Made by a program: the position numbers and the translations under genes
Part shown: positions 7,282 through 14,981 of the stretch, piece after piece
Layout: every line of letters starts with the position of its first letter
How positions within the stretch are numbered: position 1 is the stretch's first letter
NCBI GenBank assembly: GCA_050694015.1
Contig: JBOGWY010000048.1
Span: forward strand, 1-29,276
Direction of reading: 5' to 3'
Source of the DNA: JBOGWY01 sp050694015
GTDB taxonomy: Bacteria > Actinomycetota > CADDZG01 > WHSQ01
DNA: 29,276 nucleotides
The notes under the pieces: generated by a model
Told to the model about the DNA's origin: nothing
The model's database searches: none
What the model saw: the letters and a program-made list of their open reading frames with translations, nothing else

Positions 7282-8081
7282 GGAAGCCGCGCGACCCCCA
7301 TCAGGTGGCTCCCCGCCGCGATCATCGCGGGGTCGTCCTCGACCAGTCGCGCCACGTCGAGTAGTGCCTTACGTCGATCCGTGTCCGCCCACCGCTCCGG
7401 GAAGTCGGTGACGAAGGCACCCGGGCCCTCGATCCCTAGGACCTCAGACTCCTCGAACCCCGCGAGCGCAAGCTCTTCGGACAGCTCTTCGGGATGGTGG
7501 AAGTACGCGGTGGTGAATAAGCCACCTGTGGTCCCTTCGAAGAGACCCGTCCGCACGCTCTTCTCGACGATCGAGAAGATCGCAGGGTGGTGGACGTAGT
7601 TCACGCGGAGCAGCAGATCCAGCAACGCCCCGTAGCGCGAGATCGCCGCGACGAACAGGAAACCCGGCGAGCGCAGCACGCGTCGGGCCTCGGTCAACGC
7701 TCTCAGCCGATCGTCTCGTTCGACGAGGTGGTAGAGCGGCCCGAGCAGAAGAACGGCATCGACCGAGCCATCGGCCTGTTCGAGGTCGCGCGCATCGCCG
7801 ACGTTCGCCGAGATGTTGGGAGCGGCGAGGAGTGCCTGCTCGACGTGCAGGGGTATGGGATCAATCAGATGGACGCGATGGCCGAGCTCCGCGAGCCACG
7901 TCGCGTGCACGCCGGGCCCCCCACCGACGTCGAGGACATCACGCGGTTCGCGCGGCAGATACCGAAGGATGATCTCCTTCGTGCGCTCGAACTCAAGCGG
8001 GCCGGAAGGGAAGCCGCCGCGCAGGCGGGCCTCTTCCTCTCCTCGTTCGTAATAGGCGCGGATAACCGGATCGAACTCCAC
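7278..8081 (-). CDS. Class I SAM-dependent methyltransferase
   Basis: A 267-residue methyltransferase with a Rossmann-like fold. Motif I is VLDVGGGPGVHATWLAELGH near residues 48-67. An acidic residue after the next strand (HLIDP) would bind the SAM ribose, and NVGDARDL and DAVLLLGPLYHL are the later motifs. The C-terminal half (residues about 150-267) contains the region that would select the substrate, which I cannot identify. I start it at GTG 8081 (VEFDPVIRAYYERG) because related proteins begin with this stretch; the only longer reading runs far into the GNAT gene with unconvincing sequence. The start lies 7 bases after the GNAT stop, so the two genes are probably translated from one message. 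The stop overlaps that of the convergent dehydrogenase. Confidence 0.88.
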   Translation of the reverse strand: MEFDPVIRAYYERGEEEARLRGGFPSGPLEFERTKEIILRYLPREPRDVLDVGGGPGVHATWLAELGHRVHLIDPIPLHVEQALLAAPNISANVGDARDLEQADGSVDAVLLLGPLYHLVERDDRLRALTEARRVLRSPGFLFVAAISRYGALLDLLLRVNYVHHPAIFSIVEKSVRTGLFEGTTGGLFTTAYFHHPEELSEELALAGFEESEVLGIEGPGAFVTDFPERWADTDRRKALLDVARLVEDDPAMIAAGSHLMGVARLP

Positions 8082-8088
8082 GTCGCGA

Positions 8089-8604
8089 TTAAACCGGGCG
8101 TGCCATGACGATGTCCGACTGCAGGTCGTTGCCGAGACGGAAGGTTTGCGTCCCCACCTTCTCGAAGTCCCACCTCTCGTAGAAGCGGATCGCACGCGCG
8201 TTCTGATCCCACGTCCCGAGCCAGATCGTGTCGCACCCGGCGGCCCGAGCCTCGGCGAGGCATCTCTCCATGAGCGCATCGCCCACGCCCGCCCCGACCC
8301 ACTCCTGCAAGACGTAGATCCGGTTCAGCTCGATCGGGTTGGCGCCGGCGACCGCTTCGTGGACATCTTTCTGGAGGAAGGCGTACCCCACGGGCTCGGC
8401 TCCGACATCAGCGATGAAGGAACGGGAGCCGGGGGCCGCGAGCTCTGCCGCGATGGCTTCGAGCGAGTACTCGTGTGCGATATGTAGCGCGAGATCGTCG
8501 GGGTCTGTCGTGGGAAAGGCCTCGGCAAAGGCCCTGGCCCCGAGCTCAGCCAACAACGGCCCATCCTCTTCTCCGGCGACACGGATCTCGATCCTTACGC
8601 TCAT
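8089..8604 (-). CDS. GNAT-family N-acetyltransferase
   Basis: A 171-residue acetyltransferase. The fold is visible in order: IRVAGEEDGPLLAELGARAF (first strand and helix), FIADVGAEPVGYAFLQ (central strands), the acetyl-CoA loop LQEWVGAGVGDALMERCLAEARAAG near residues 100-124, and WDQNARAIRFYERWDFEKVG (C-terminal motif B). The acceptor may be an amino acid, small amine or protein N-terminus; nothing identifies it. GGGAAGG (complement of 8614-8620), nine bases before the ATG at 8604, supports this start over an in-frame GTG at 8622. The ATG shares its bases with the ATG of the divergent catalase-like gene (CATG, 8602-8605), so the control region of each gene must lie inside the other. Confidence 0.88.
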   Translation of the reverse strand: MSVRIEIRVAGEEDGPLLAELGARAFAEAFPTTDPDDLALHIAHEYSLEAIAAELAAPGSRSFIADVGAEPVGYAFLQKDVHEAVAGANPIELNRIYVLQEWVGAGVGDALMERCLAEARAAGCDTIWLGTWDQNARAIRFYERWDFEKVGTQTFRLGNDLQSDIVMARPV

Positions 8605-9553
8605 GACCCCGGACCTTCCCACGACGTACGCTCACGTAGTGACAGATCAGGCCGAGCGGATCGTCGATGCGATGAACAAGATCCATGGCGTGCACACCGG
8701 GTTTCGGGTCGTGCACGCCAAGGGCTCGTGCTGCAAGGGCACGTTCAAGGCGACACCGGAGGCCCGCGAGCTCTGCATCGCGCCTCATCTCCAAGGCGAG
8801 GAGATCCCGGTCACGGGGCGGTTCTCCAACGGCGGGGGCCGTCCCACCCGGGCCGACGGCGCCAAGGACGAACGCGGCTTCGCGGTCAAGTTCCACCTCC
8901 CCGACGGAAAGAACACCGACATCGTCTGCCTCACGTTGCCGGCATTCTTCGTGAAGACCCCGGAGGATTTCCTCGCGTTCCTGGAAGCGCAGGAGCCGGA
9001 CCCGGAGACCGGCAAGCCCGATCTCGATCGCGTCGGCGCGTTCGTGAACACGCATCCAGAGACGCAGAAGGCGATCGGCTTCGTGATGCTCTCGCCGGCG
9101 CCCGCGAGCTACGCCAACTGCACGTTCCACGGGATCCATGCCTTCAGGATGACCGCGCCCGATGGGACGCAGCGGTTCGTGCGCTATCGCTGGATACCCG
9201 ACGCGGGCGAAGGCACGCTGACCGACCAGGAGACGCGTGCGCTCGGAAAGGAGTACTTGAGAGAAGAGCTCGAGCGTCGTCTCGCGACCGAAGAGATCGG
9301 CTTCGAGCTGTTCCTGCAGCTCGCCGAAGAGGGCGACGATCCGAACGACCCGACCACCCCGTGGCCCGAGGAACGCACGCTCGTCCCGGCGGGACGCCTC
9401 GTGCTCAACGAGTTCGTGGGCCTCGACTGCGAGCCGATCATTTTCGACCCGGGCAACCTCGTGGATGGGATCGAACGTTCCGACGACCCGATCCTGCACG
9501 CGCGCTCCCCCGCGTACTCGGTCTCGTTCGCGCGCCGCACCGAGGTGACCTAG
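8603..9553 (+). CDS. Catalase-related heme peroxidase (SrpA-like)
   Basis: A 316-residue mini-catalase, much shorter than the roughly 480-residue monofunctional catalases and normal for catalase-related peroxidases. Distal His38 lies in VVHAKGSCCKG. NGGGRPTRADGAKDERGFAVKF matches the catalase stretch around the conserved Arg and Gly residues. YANCTFHGIHAFRM and VRYRWIPDAGEG are core family motifs. The C-terminal RSPAYSVSFARR (from residue 301) has the RxxxY pattern that gives the proximal heme Tyr, here probably Tyr305. The family uses peroxides to oxidise organic substrates. The adjacent cysteines in GSCCKG next to the distal His are unusual to my eye. The ATG at 8603 overlaps the divergent GNAT start; a GTG at 8639 is a possible alternative. 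Confidence 0.9.
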   Translation: MTPDLPTTYAHVVTDQAERIVDAMNKIHGVHTGFRVVHAKGSCCKGTFKATPEARELCIAPHLQGEEIPVTGRFSNGGGRPTRADGAKDERGFAVKFHLPDGKNTDIVCLTLPAFFVKTPEDFLAFLEAQEPDPETGKPDLDRVGAFVNTHPETQKAIGFVMLSPAPASYANCTFHGIHAFRMTAPDGTQRFVRYRWIPDAGEGTLTDQETRALGKEYLREELERRLATEEIGFELFLQLAEEGDDPNDPTTPWPEERTLVPAGRLVLNEFVGLDCEPIIFDPGNLVDGIERSDDPILHARSPAYSVSFARRTEVT

Positions 9554-9589
9554 GCACCCCGACGTGGACCTGGTCGAGCAATTGAGGGC

Positions 9590-10615
9590 ATGGACGCATC
9601 AGCGTCTCTGCCTCGGCACCCCGCGAAGAGCCCGGAAGTGGCGTTGAAGGCGGTGGTCGCGGTCTACGCGACGCATCCCACATGTCCGCTCGCGCTGTGG
9701 GTCCGCACCTCCGGACTCACCCCCACCCGCTACCGGCGGATCGACTCATCACGGAAGGGCGTCCGGATCCCCGCGATGCGCAAGACGCTGTTCCTCGTTC
9801 CTGCCGCCACCGCGCCGCGCATCTACACCGCGGTCAAGCCGACGGCGAGCCAGGTCAACTCCACGCTACGAAGACACAAGCTCTCTGCGAAGGAGTACGA
9901 ACGGGTCGCGAAGCGGATCCTCAAGGCCGCCGACGAACCGCGGACCTCGAAGGAACTCGCGGACGTGGCCGAGATCAAGGGTCAAGTGATGAGCGCGATG
10001 TTGCGCGTACTGCGCTACGAGGGCCGTCTCGTCGCGATCGCCGGCGACAGCTTGATGATGAGCGCTCATCATTACGTGGCCGCGTCTGCGTGGCTCGCCG
10101 GCGACCTCGATACAGGGGACCAGGACGCGGCGCTGGCGTTCCTGGCCGGCGAGTACCTCCGCGCCTACGGCCCCGCGCGCGTCGCGGACTTCGCGTGGTG
10201 GGCCGGCGTTCCGAAAGGCAAGGCGAAGATGGCCGTGGCCGACCACGACACGATCGACATCGGTGACGGTCTGCTCCTGCCGGCGCGCGACGAGGCCGCG
10301 TTCACGAAGGACAAGCCGGTCACGTCGAGCGTCGTCCTCCTTCCCAAGTGGGACGCGTACACGATGGGATACGCGCCCGACGGGCGGGCACGCTTCGTGC
10401 ATCCGGACGTGCAGAAACCGGTCTACACGCCGATCGGGACCGGCCTCGCCGGAGACGGGAACCCGGTGATCCTCGTAGACGGAGAGGTCGTCGGGCTGTG
10501 GACGTACACACACAAGGAGGGCGCCCGCGTCGAAGCCTTCGACAAGCTAACGCCGAAGGTGCGCAAGCGCGTCGACGGAAAGCTCGACAAGATCAGAACG
10601 TTCCTGGGCGCCTAG
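9590..10615 (+). CDS. Winged-helix protein of the AlkZ/YcaQ-like family
   Basis: A 341-residue protein of the winged-helix family (HTH_42) that includes the DNA glycosylases AlkZ, which unhooks interstrand crosslinks, and AlkX/YcaQ. Family marks visible: an N-terminal region with ALWVRTSGL and the MRKTLFLVPAA strand (about residues 64-74, matching the mRgTlHlv block), a central winged-helix part with SKELADVAEIKGQVMSAMLRVLRYEGRLV, the WWAGVPKGKAKMA stretch, and the late block LPKWDAYTMGY with the Asp/Tyr positions usual in the family. Catalytic function is not proven; many members are only annotated as DNA-binding. It starts 36 bases after the peroxidase gene on the same strand. The TAG stop shares CTAG with the stop of the convergent PepSY gene. 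Confidence 0.8.
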   Translation: MDASASLPRHPAKSPEVALKAVVAVYATHPTCPLALWVRTSGLTPTRYRRIDSSRKGVRIPAMRKTLFLVPAATAPRIYTAVKPTASQVNSTLRRHKLSAKEYERVAKRILKAADEPRTSKELADVAEIKGQVMSAMLRVLRYEGRLVAIAGDSLMMSAHHYVAASAWLAGDLDTGDQDAALAFLAGEYLRAYGPARVADFAWWAGVPKGKAKMAVADHDTIDIGDGLLLPARDEAAFTKDKPVTSSVVLLPKWDAYTMGYAPDGRARFVHPDVQKPVYTPIGTGLAGDGNPVILVDGEVVGLWTYTHKEGARVEAFDKLTPKVRKRVDGKLDKIRTFLGA

Positions 10616-10977
10616 TCGTCGTCGCTGCCGTCCTCGACATCGTTCGGCCCGTCGTCGTCGCTGCCGTCCTCGACATCGTTCGGCCCGTCGTCGTCGCGTT
10701 CCACATCGGTGACCTCGAAGTTCTCATCGAGGTTGACCTCGACGACGGAGCCATCGTCCTTGCGGATCTCGACGCCATAAGCGGCGCCGTCGTCACCCGT
10801 CTCGGTCTCGATGACCTCGCCGCCACCTACGTGCTCGAGTGCGGCTTCCGTCGCCCGCTGCCGAGCATCTCCGCGGAGCGGCTCATCGTCGCTCGACGCG
10901 GCGAGGACCGCTCCCGTTCCCAGAGCGAGTATCACGGCGACCGCCGCTCCCATCAACAACGATCTCTTCCTCTCCAT
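10612..10977 (-). CDS. PepSY-domain protein with signal peptide and repeated acidic tail
   Basis: A 121-residue exported protein. Residues 1-28 are a signal sequence or membrane anchor (MERKRSLLMGAAVAVILALG). Residues about 35-90 form one PepSY domain (RATEAALEHVGGGEVIETET then AYGVEIRKDDGSVVEVNLDENFEV). PepSY domains are thought to inhibit or regulate secreted proteases or sense envelope conditions, and are often encoded beside OmpR-type two-component systems, as here. The tail is two exact copies of DDDGPNDVEDGS plus a final DDD, strongly acidic and possibly cation-binding. I choose the ATG at 10977 because GGAGGT lies six bases upstream and a signal sequence follows; longer upstream readings look non-coding. 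It lies 82 bases after the histidine kinase, with its own TTCAG array. Confidence 0.85.
   Translation of the reverse strand: MERKRSLLMGAAVAVILALGTGAVLAASSDDEPLRGDARQRATEAALEHVGGGEVIETETGDDGAAYGVEIRKDDGSVVEVNLDENFEVTDVERDDDGPNDVEDGSDDDGPNDVEDGSDDD
10616..10687. repeat. Perfect 36-bp tandem duplication in the PepSY gene tail
   Basis: Positions 10616-10651 and 10652-10687 are identical over 36 bases, followed by a 9-base partial third copy (10688-10696). Each unit encodes 12 residues, so the reading frame is kept and the acidic tail is lengthened. Identical copies at the DNA level suggest a recent duplication that could change copy number by slippage. Confidence 0.9.
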
Positions 10978-11029
10978 CTCAAACCTCCGTCGTGTCGTGT
11001 AACCGATGGTTGGAGACTTACCCACCCTC

Positions 11030-11067
11030 GCTGAGGCTCGGCTGAAATCGCCTGAACGATCACTGAG
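11030..11067 (-). promoter_or_regulatory. Probable response-regulator binding array upstream of the PepSY gene
   Basis: Read on the minus strand, four TTCAG-like half-sites follow each other: CTCAGT (11067-11062), TTCAGG (11056-11051), TTCAGC (11046-11041) and CTCAGC (11035-11030), at 11, 10 and 11-base steps. One helical turn per repeat is typical for tandem binding of OmpR/PhoB-type regulators. The array starts at the histidine kinase stop codon. A TAAGTC nine bases further on (11020-11015) could be the -10 box. Confidence 0.6.
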
Positions 11068-12373
11068 CCCGAGGGAAGCGAACCTCGATCCGGGCCCCGC
11101 CTCGGGGGGACTCCGACACTTCGGCGGTGCCGCCGTGACGGGCAGCAACCTCCGCGACGATGGCTAAGCCCAACCCCGCCCCGCCCGAGTCGCGATCGCG
11201 GGCCTCCTCCAAACGGACGAAGCGCTCGAACACACGCGACCGTTCCTCGGGTGGGATCCCCGGGCCGTCGTCATCGACCTGCAGGACGACATCGTCACCG
11301 TGCTCGAAGAGTGCGACGGTCACCCCGTCGCGCGAATGCCGGCACCCGTTATCCAACAGGTTCGCGACCAGGCGACCGATGGCATTCCGGTCGCCCGCGA
11401 TGCGCCCCGAGGAAACGCCGCGAACGTCGATGTGCGACCTTCCATCCCGGCGCGCCACATCTTCGAACACCACATCGTCGAGATCGATCTGGGCTCGAGG
11501 GTGCGTGGCGTTCTCATCCATCCTTGTCAGGAGGAGCAGATCCTCGACAAGGCGTTGTAACCGGAGGTCTTCGGCAAGGACGACGCCTGCCAGATAGTCG
11601 ATCGAGGTTCCCTCCGGGTGCGATAGCGCGACCTCCGCGTGCTGGCGGATCGTGGCAACCGGGGATCGCAGTTCGTGCGAGGCGTCCGACACGAACCGCC
11701 GCTGGCGTTCTGTCCCGGCCTGGAGTCGTTCGAGCATCTCGTTCATCGTCGTTGCGAGGCGCGCGATCTCATCGGACGTGGCCGGCACCGGTACCCGGCG
11801 GTCCAGACGTTCGGTGGAGATGGTTAGCACCTCGCTTCGGATCGACTCGACCGGCGCGAGGGCCGCTCCCACCACTCGCCACGTGATCGCCGCGACGACT
11901 GCGAGCAGCAACGGGACGCCGATCGCGAGTAACCCGACGACCGCCGCGCTCGATTCAACGACGGTATCCAAGGTTCTCCCAACGACGACGGTGCGCTCGC
12001 CTGCTTCCGCAGTCGCCACGAGGAATGGATCGTCGTCAAACGGCACCTCGAGGCTCTCGCCGGTATGTCCTGCAAAGGACGGCTCGTTCGCGACGTTGTC
12101 GCTGGCGACAACGACCCGGCCCTCGCCATCCACGATCTGGATGAACTCGTCGTCTCCTACCCGATCCACCCGTAGCGACGCCGACGCCGATACGAGGTCC
12201 GCGATCGCAGCCGCGCGCTGTTGGGCCGCGAGCCTGACGTCACCGGTCAACGAGCGACGCAGGAGGACGACCATCGCGACGGATGCGACGACGAGGACCA
12301 CTGCGACGACCGCGACGGCGGCGGCCGTGGTGCGCACACGAACGGTTCCGCGCCGACTTCGGTCAGCGGCCAT
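11060..12373 (-). CDS. Sensor histidine kinase of a two-component system
   Basis: A 437-residue membrane histidine kinase of the OmpR-partner type. Two membrane segments (about residues 16-38 and 144-168) enclose a periplasmic or extracytoplasmic sensor region of about 100 residues with many acidic residues. A HAMP domain follows, then the phosphorylated His in SDASHELRSPVATIRQHAEV (about residue 233). The ATP-binding domain has the N box LLDNGCRHS, G1 box DDDGPGIPPEE, F box VFERF and G2 box GGAGLGLAIV. It autophosphorylates and passes phosphate to the regulator encoded upstream. I prefer the ATG at 12373, with AGGA nine bases before it; a GTG at 12379 would add two residues. The start overlaps the regulator's end by 11 bases. 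The signal is unknown. Confidence 0.95.
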   Translation of the reverse strand: MAADRSRRGTVRVRTTAAAVAVVAVVLVVASVAMVVLLRRSLTGDVRLAAQQRAAAIADLVSASASLRVDRVGDDEFIQIVDGEGRVVVASDNVANEPSFAGHTGESLEVPFDDDPFLVATAEAGERTVVVGRTLDTVVESSAAVVGLLAIGVPLLLAVVAAITWRVVGAALAPVESIRSEVLTISTERLDRRVPVPATSDEIARLATTMNEMLERLQAGTERQRRFVSDASHELRSPVATIRQHAEVALSHPEGTSIDYLAGVVLAEDLRLQRLVEDLLLLTRMDENATHPRAQIDLDDVVFEDVARRDGRSHIDVRGVSSGRIAGDRNAIGRLVANLLDNGCRHSRDGVTVALFEHGDDVVLQVDDDGPGIPPEERSRVFERFVRLEEARDRDSGGAGLGLAIVAEVAARHGGTAEVSESPRGGARIEVRFPRAQ

Positions 12374-13040
12374 CGGCACTCATCCTGTACCCCGCTCCCC
12401 GGACGGTCTGGATCGAATCGCGACCGAACGGCCGATCGAGCTTGTTGCGCAGATGCCCGATGTAGACCTCGACGATGTTGGGGTCTCCCATGAAGTCGTA
12501 GTCCCACACGTGTTGCAGGATCTCTCGCTTCGACACGACTTCCCCTTTGCGTCGCAGCAGAAATTCGAGCAACGACATCTCGCGCGCGGTCAGGTCGACC
12601 TCCGTTCTTCCTCTCCACGCACGTTTCGAGCCGGGATCGAACTTCAGGCTCCCCGCCTCCAGGATCGAGGGGCGCTCGCGCGCTCCGCGACGCATCAAGG
12701 CGCGCAGCCGAGCAACGAGAACGACATACGAGAACGGCTTGGTCATGTAGTCGTCGGCCCCGAGGTCGAGTGCCTCGGCCTCGTCGAGATCGCCGTCCTT
12801 CGCGGTCAGCATCAGGATCGGCGTCCAGACGCCTTCGTCGCGGAGCGTTGCACAGATCTTGAACCCGTTGACGCCCGGCAACATGATGTCGAGCACGATC
12901 GCGTCGTAAGGGTTCTCCCGCGCCATCCACAAACCGTCGGTTCCGGTAAGGGCGACGTCGGTGGCGAAGCCTTCAGCGTCGAGTCCGCGCTTCAGTCCGG
13001 TGGCCAGTCGTTTCTCGTCCTCGACGACCAGTACGCGCAT
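12363..13040 (-). CDS. OmpR/PhoB-family response regulator
   Basis: A 225-residue regulator. The receiver domain (residues 1-120) has the acidic pair in VVEDEKR, the phosphorylated Asp51 in IVLDIMLPG, Thr79 in LTAKDGD and Lys101 in YMTKPF. The C-terminal winged-helix domain (about 127-222) contains VDLTAREMSLLEFLLRRKGEVVSKREIL and the recognition helix NIVEVYIGHLRNKLDRPFG, ending in TVRGAGYRM. Such proteins bind direct repeats spaced about one helical turn apart. Arrays of TTCAG at 10-11-base steps lie in front of this gene, the divergent lipoprotein gene and the PepSY gene, and are its likely targets. It is translationally coupled to the kinase. Confidence 0.95.
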   Translation of the reverse strand: MRVLVVEDEKRLATGLKRGLDAEGFATDVALTGTDGLWMARENPYDAIVLDIMLPGVNGFKICATLRDEGVWTPILMLTAKDGDLDEAEALDLGADDYMTKPFSYVVLVARLRALMRRGARERPSILEAGSLKFDPGSKRAWRGRTEVDLTAREMSLLEFLLRRKGEVVSKREILQHVWDYDFMGDPNIVEVYIGHLRNKLDRPFGRDSIQTVRGAGYRMSADGR

Positions 13041-13076
13041 CGATCTCCCTTCCGGGGGCCACGGTCGCGTTTCGTT

Positions 13077-13138
13077 CCTGAAGATTGCCTGAAAACAAGC
13101 TGAGTCGCTCGTTCAGGACGGGTTCAGAGGTGGTTCAG
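13077..13138. promoter_or_regulatory. Mirrored TTCAG arrays in the divergent regulator/lipoprotein promoter
   Basis: Six half-sites are laid out symmetrically. On the left, CCTGAA (13077), CCTGAA (13088) and GCTGAG (13099) are exactly 11 bases apart. On the right, GTTCAG occurs at 13111, 13122 and 13133, again 11 bases apart. CTGAA is the complement of TTCAG, so each group of three points towards its own gene: the left to the response regulator, the right to the lipoprotein gene. This is the spacing expected for cooperative OmpR/PhoB-type binding and suggests autoregulation plus control of the divergent gene. Confidence 0.7.
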
Positions 13139-13183
13139 CGCCTGCGCTGCATGCTTCGACGACCAGTCAACGGGAGGAGCATC

Positions 13184-13936
13184 ATGAAGCGAGCACCGAG
13201 CATCGCCGCCGGCATCTCCATCATCGTGCTGGCCGTGGCGTGCAGCTCCGATGGGTCGACGGCAACGCGCGCTGCTTCGGGCCCCGTGATCGTGGAGGAA
13301 CGCGGCTCCTACCGGGTGGCGATCGATCCGGCGGATTTCGTCGAGGAGATCAAAAATCCCTACTTCTCGCTCAGACCCGGAAGCACATGACGCCTCGAAG
13401 GTGTCACCGACGAAGGTAACGAGATCGACACGATCACCGTTACCGATCGCACCAAGGTGGTGATGGGTGTTACGACGACGGTCGTCGAGGACGTCGTGAC
13501 TCTGAACGGCGAGCTCGCTGAGAAGACGCTCGACTGGTACGCGCAAGATGTCGACGGCAACGTCTGGTACTTCGGGGAAGATACTGCCGAGTACGAGGAC
13601 GGTAAGAAGGTCGGCACCCACGGTTCGTGGGAAGCCGGCGTTGACGGCGCGTTACCCGGAATCATCATGAATGCCGACCCTCAGGTGAACGACGCCCACC
13701 GACAGGAGTTCTACCGCGGCGAGGCGGAAGACATGTACTGGATCGTCGAAGCCAACGTCACGAAAGAAGTTCCGTTCGGAAGCTTCGACGACGTGATCCA
13801 CACACTCGAGTGGTCGCCGGTCGAACCGGGCGTGGTCGGCGAGAAGTTCTACGCGCCGGGGATCGGTCTGATCTGGGAGAGGAGCCTCGCCGGTGGACGG
13901 GAGCGGTTCGAACTTGTCGGATATAGAGGGCCGTAA
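13184..13936 (+). pseudogene. Lipoprotein gene interrupted by one in-frame TGA
   Basis: Without one TGA (13388-13390, codon 69) this would be a 250-residue lipoprotein. The start is clear: GGGAGGAG precedes the ATG and the signal peptide ends in VLAVAC (Cys20). Residues before the stop (VAIDPADFVEEIKNPYFSLRPGST) and after it (RLEGVTDEGNEIDTITVTDR, then TLDWYAQDVDGNVWYFGEDT) read on in the same frame. They match a secreted actinobacterial family of unknown function that I recall, in which a Trp normally follows the PGTT/PGST motif. A TGG to TGA change of a single base explains the break. All nearby genes use TGA as a normal stop, so recoding is unlikely. It is divergent from the response regulator and has TTCAG repeats upstream. 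Confidence 0.8.
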
Positions 13937-13939
13937 CAG

Positions 13940-14977
13940 CTAGCCGGATGGTTCTGACTCCGGCATCGGGTGCGCCATGAAGAACTCGAAGGTCGAGGTC
14001 GTGACGTCGGGACCCAACGGATCCGTGAACGAACCTTCGGGATCCCCGCCGGGATACGCGTGGCCCAGCCCGTGGATCGACCAGAACTCCACGAGCACCT
14101 CACCATCGCCCCCCGCGTAACTCTCGATCGTGTGGGGGTACTGCTCCTGGAAGCCGATCACTCCTCCGGCGCATGGGAACGATGGTGGTGGCGGAACGCA
14201 CGGCTCGCCGCTGCCGGGACTCGGCTGCTGCTCGAACGCGCGGTTCTCGATCTCGGGCACGCGCGACACGGACCCGTCGCGCGACCCGTTATCGGCGAGG
14301 TCGTTCGTTTCCAACCACTGCGTCAACGCGGTCCGTCCTGCCGGGTAGACGACCAGCGAGTCCGCCGTTCCCTGGAAGATGATCGTGGGCATCGCCCGAG
14401 CGAACTCCCCCATGGCCGCGTAGGCGAGATCGCCCGTCGCATCGGCGCCGCCGTAGGCGGGCGCGGCGAGGATGCCGATGGCCGCGTAGAGATCGGGATA
14501 CGTCGCGCCCATGATCGAAGACATCGCTCCGCCGGCCGAGGCGCCCGAGACGAAGACGTGGCTCCTGCTCCCGTCGACTTCCTCGAGGACCGACTCGGTC
14601 ATCCCGGCGATGAGCGACGGTTCGCCCAGGTCGCGCTGTTGGTGTTCGGGCAGGAACCAGTTCCAGCACCTGCTCCCGTTCGCCTCCGGCGCCTGCTCGG
14701 GGTAGATGACGACGAAGCCCTCCTCCTCGGCGAGAGCGTTGAAGCGCGTCCCGAGGGCGGCGTCTTCGGCGGTCTGGGTGCATCCGTGGAGGTAGACGAG
14801 GACCGGCACGTCCTTCTTCAGTTTGCTCGGGATGTAGAGCATGTACGCGCGCGTCCCCGCGTCGTTGCTGTACTCGCGGCGCTCCCACGTCCCCTTCCAC
14901 TTCGGATCCGCCCCCGCCGGCAGCGCCATCGACAGCGCCACGACGGTGGCCAGGACGATGGTGCGGGCTCTTCTCAT
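13940..14977 (-). CDS. Secreted PHB-depolymerase-type esterase
   Basis: A 345-residue exported alpha/beta hydrolase. Residues 1-23 are a Sec signal peptide. The catalytic domain has VYLHGCTQTAEDAALGTRFN (62-80, oxyanion region, typical of the PHB depolymerase/LpqC esterase group), Ser147 in VSGASAGGAMS, Asp206 in FQGTADSLV and His306 in GLGHAYPGG, a complete triad. A Pro/Cys-rich insertion lies near residues 252-272. The group cleaves polyhydroxyalkanoates, feruloyl or acetyl esters on polymers; the exact ester cannot be read from sequence and no separate substrate-binding domain is present. It begins only 4 bases after the upstream hydrolase gene ends, so it is the last gene of the transporter operon. 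It would supply substrate to the transporter from outside the cell. Confidence 0.88.
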   Translation of the reverse strand: MRRARTIVLATVVALSMALPAGADPKWKGTWERREYSNDAGTRAYMLYIPSKLKKDVPVLVYLHGCTQTAEDAALGTRFNALAEEEGFVVIYPEQAPEANGSRCWNWFLPEHQQRDLGEPSLIAGMTESVLEEVDGSRSHVFVSGASAGGAMSSIMGATYPDLYAAIGILAAPAYGGADATGDLAYAAMGEFARAMPTIIFQGTADSLVVYPAGRTALTQWLETNDLADNGSRDGSVSRVPEIENRAFEQQPSPGSGEPCVPPPPSFPCAGGVIGFQEQYPHTIESYAGGDGEVLVEFWSIHGLGHAYPGGDPEGSFTDPLGPDVTTSTFEFFMAHPMPESEPSG

Positions 14978-14981
14978 CGGC

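Noticed and set aside
13388..13420. Selenocysteine insertion at the TGA of the interrupted lipoprotein
   Set aside because: No convincing SECIS-type stem-loop follows; only a tiny GGT/ACC pairing is present, and the family has Trp, not Cys, at the site as I recall it.
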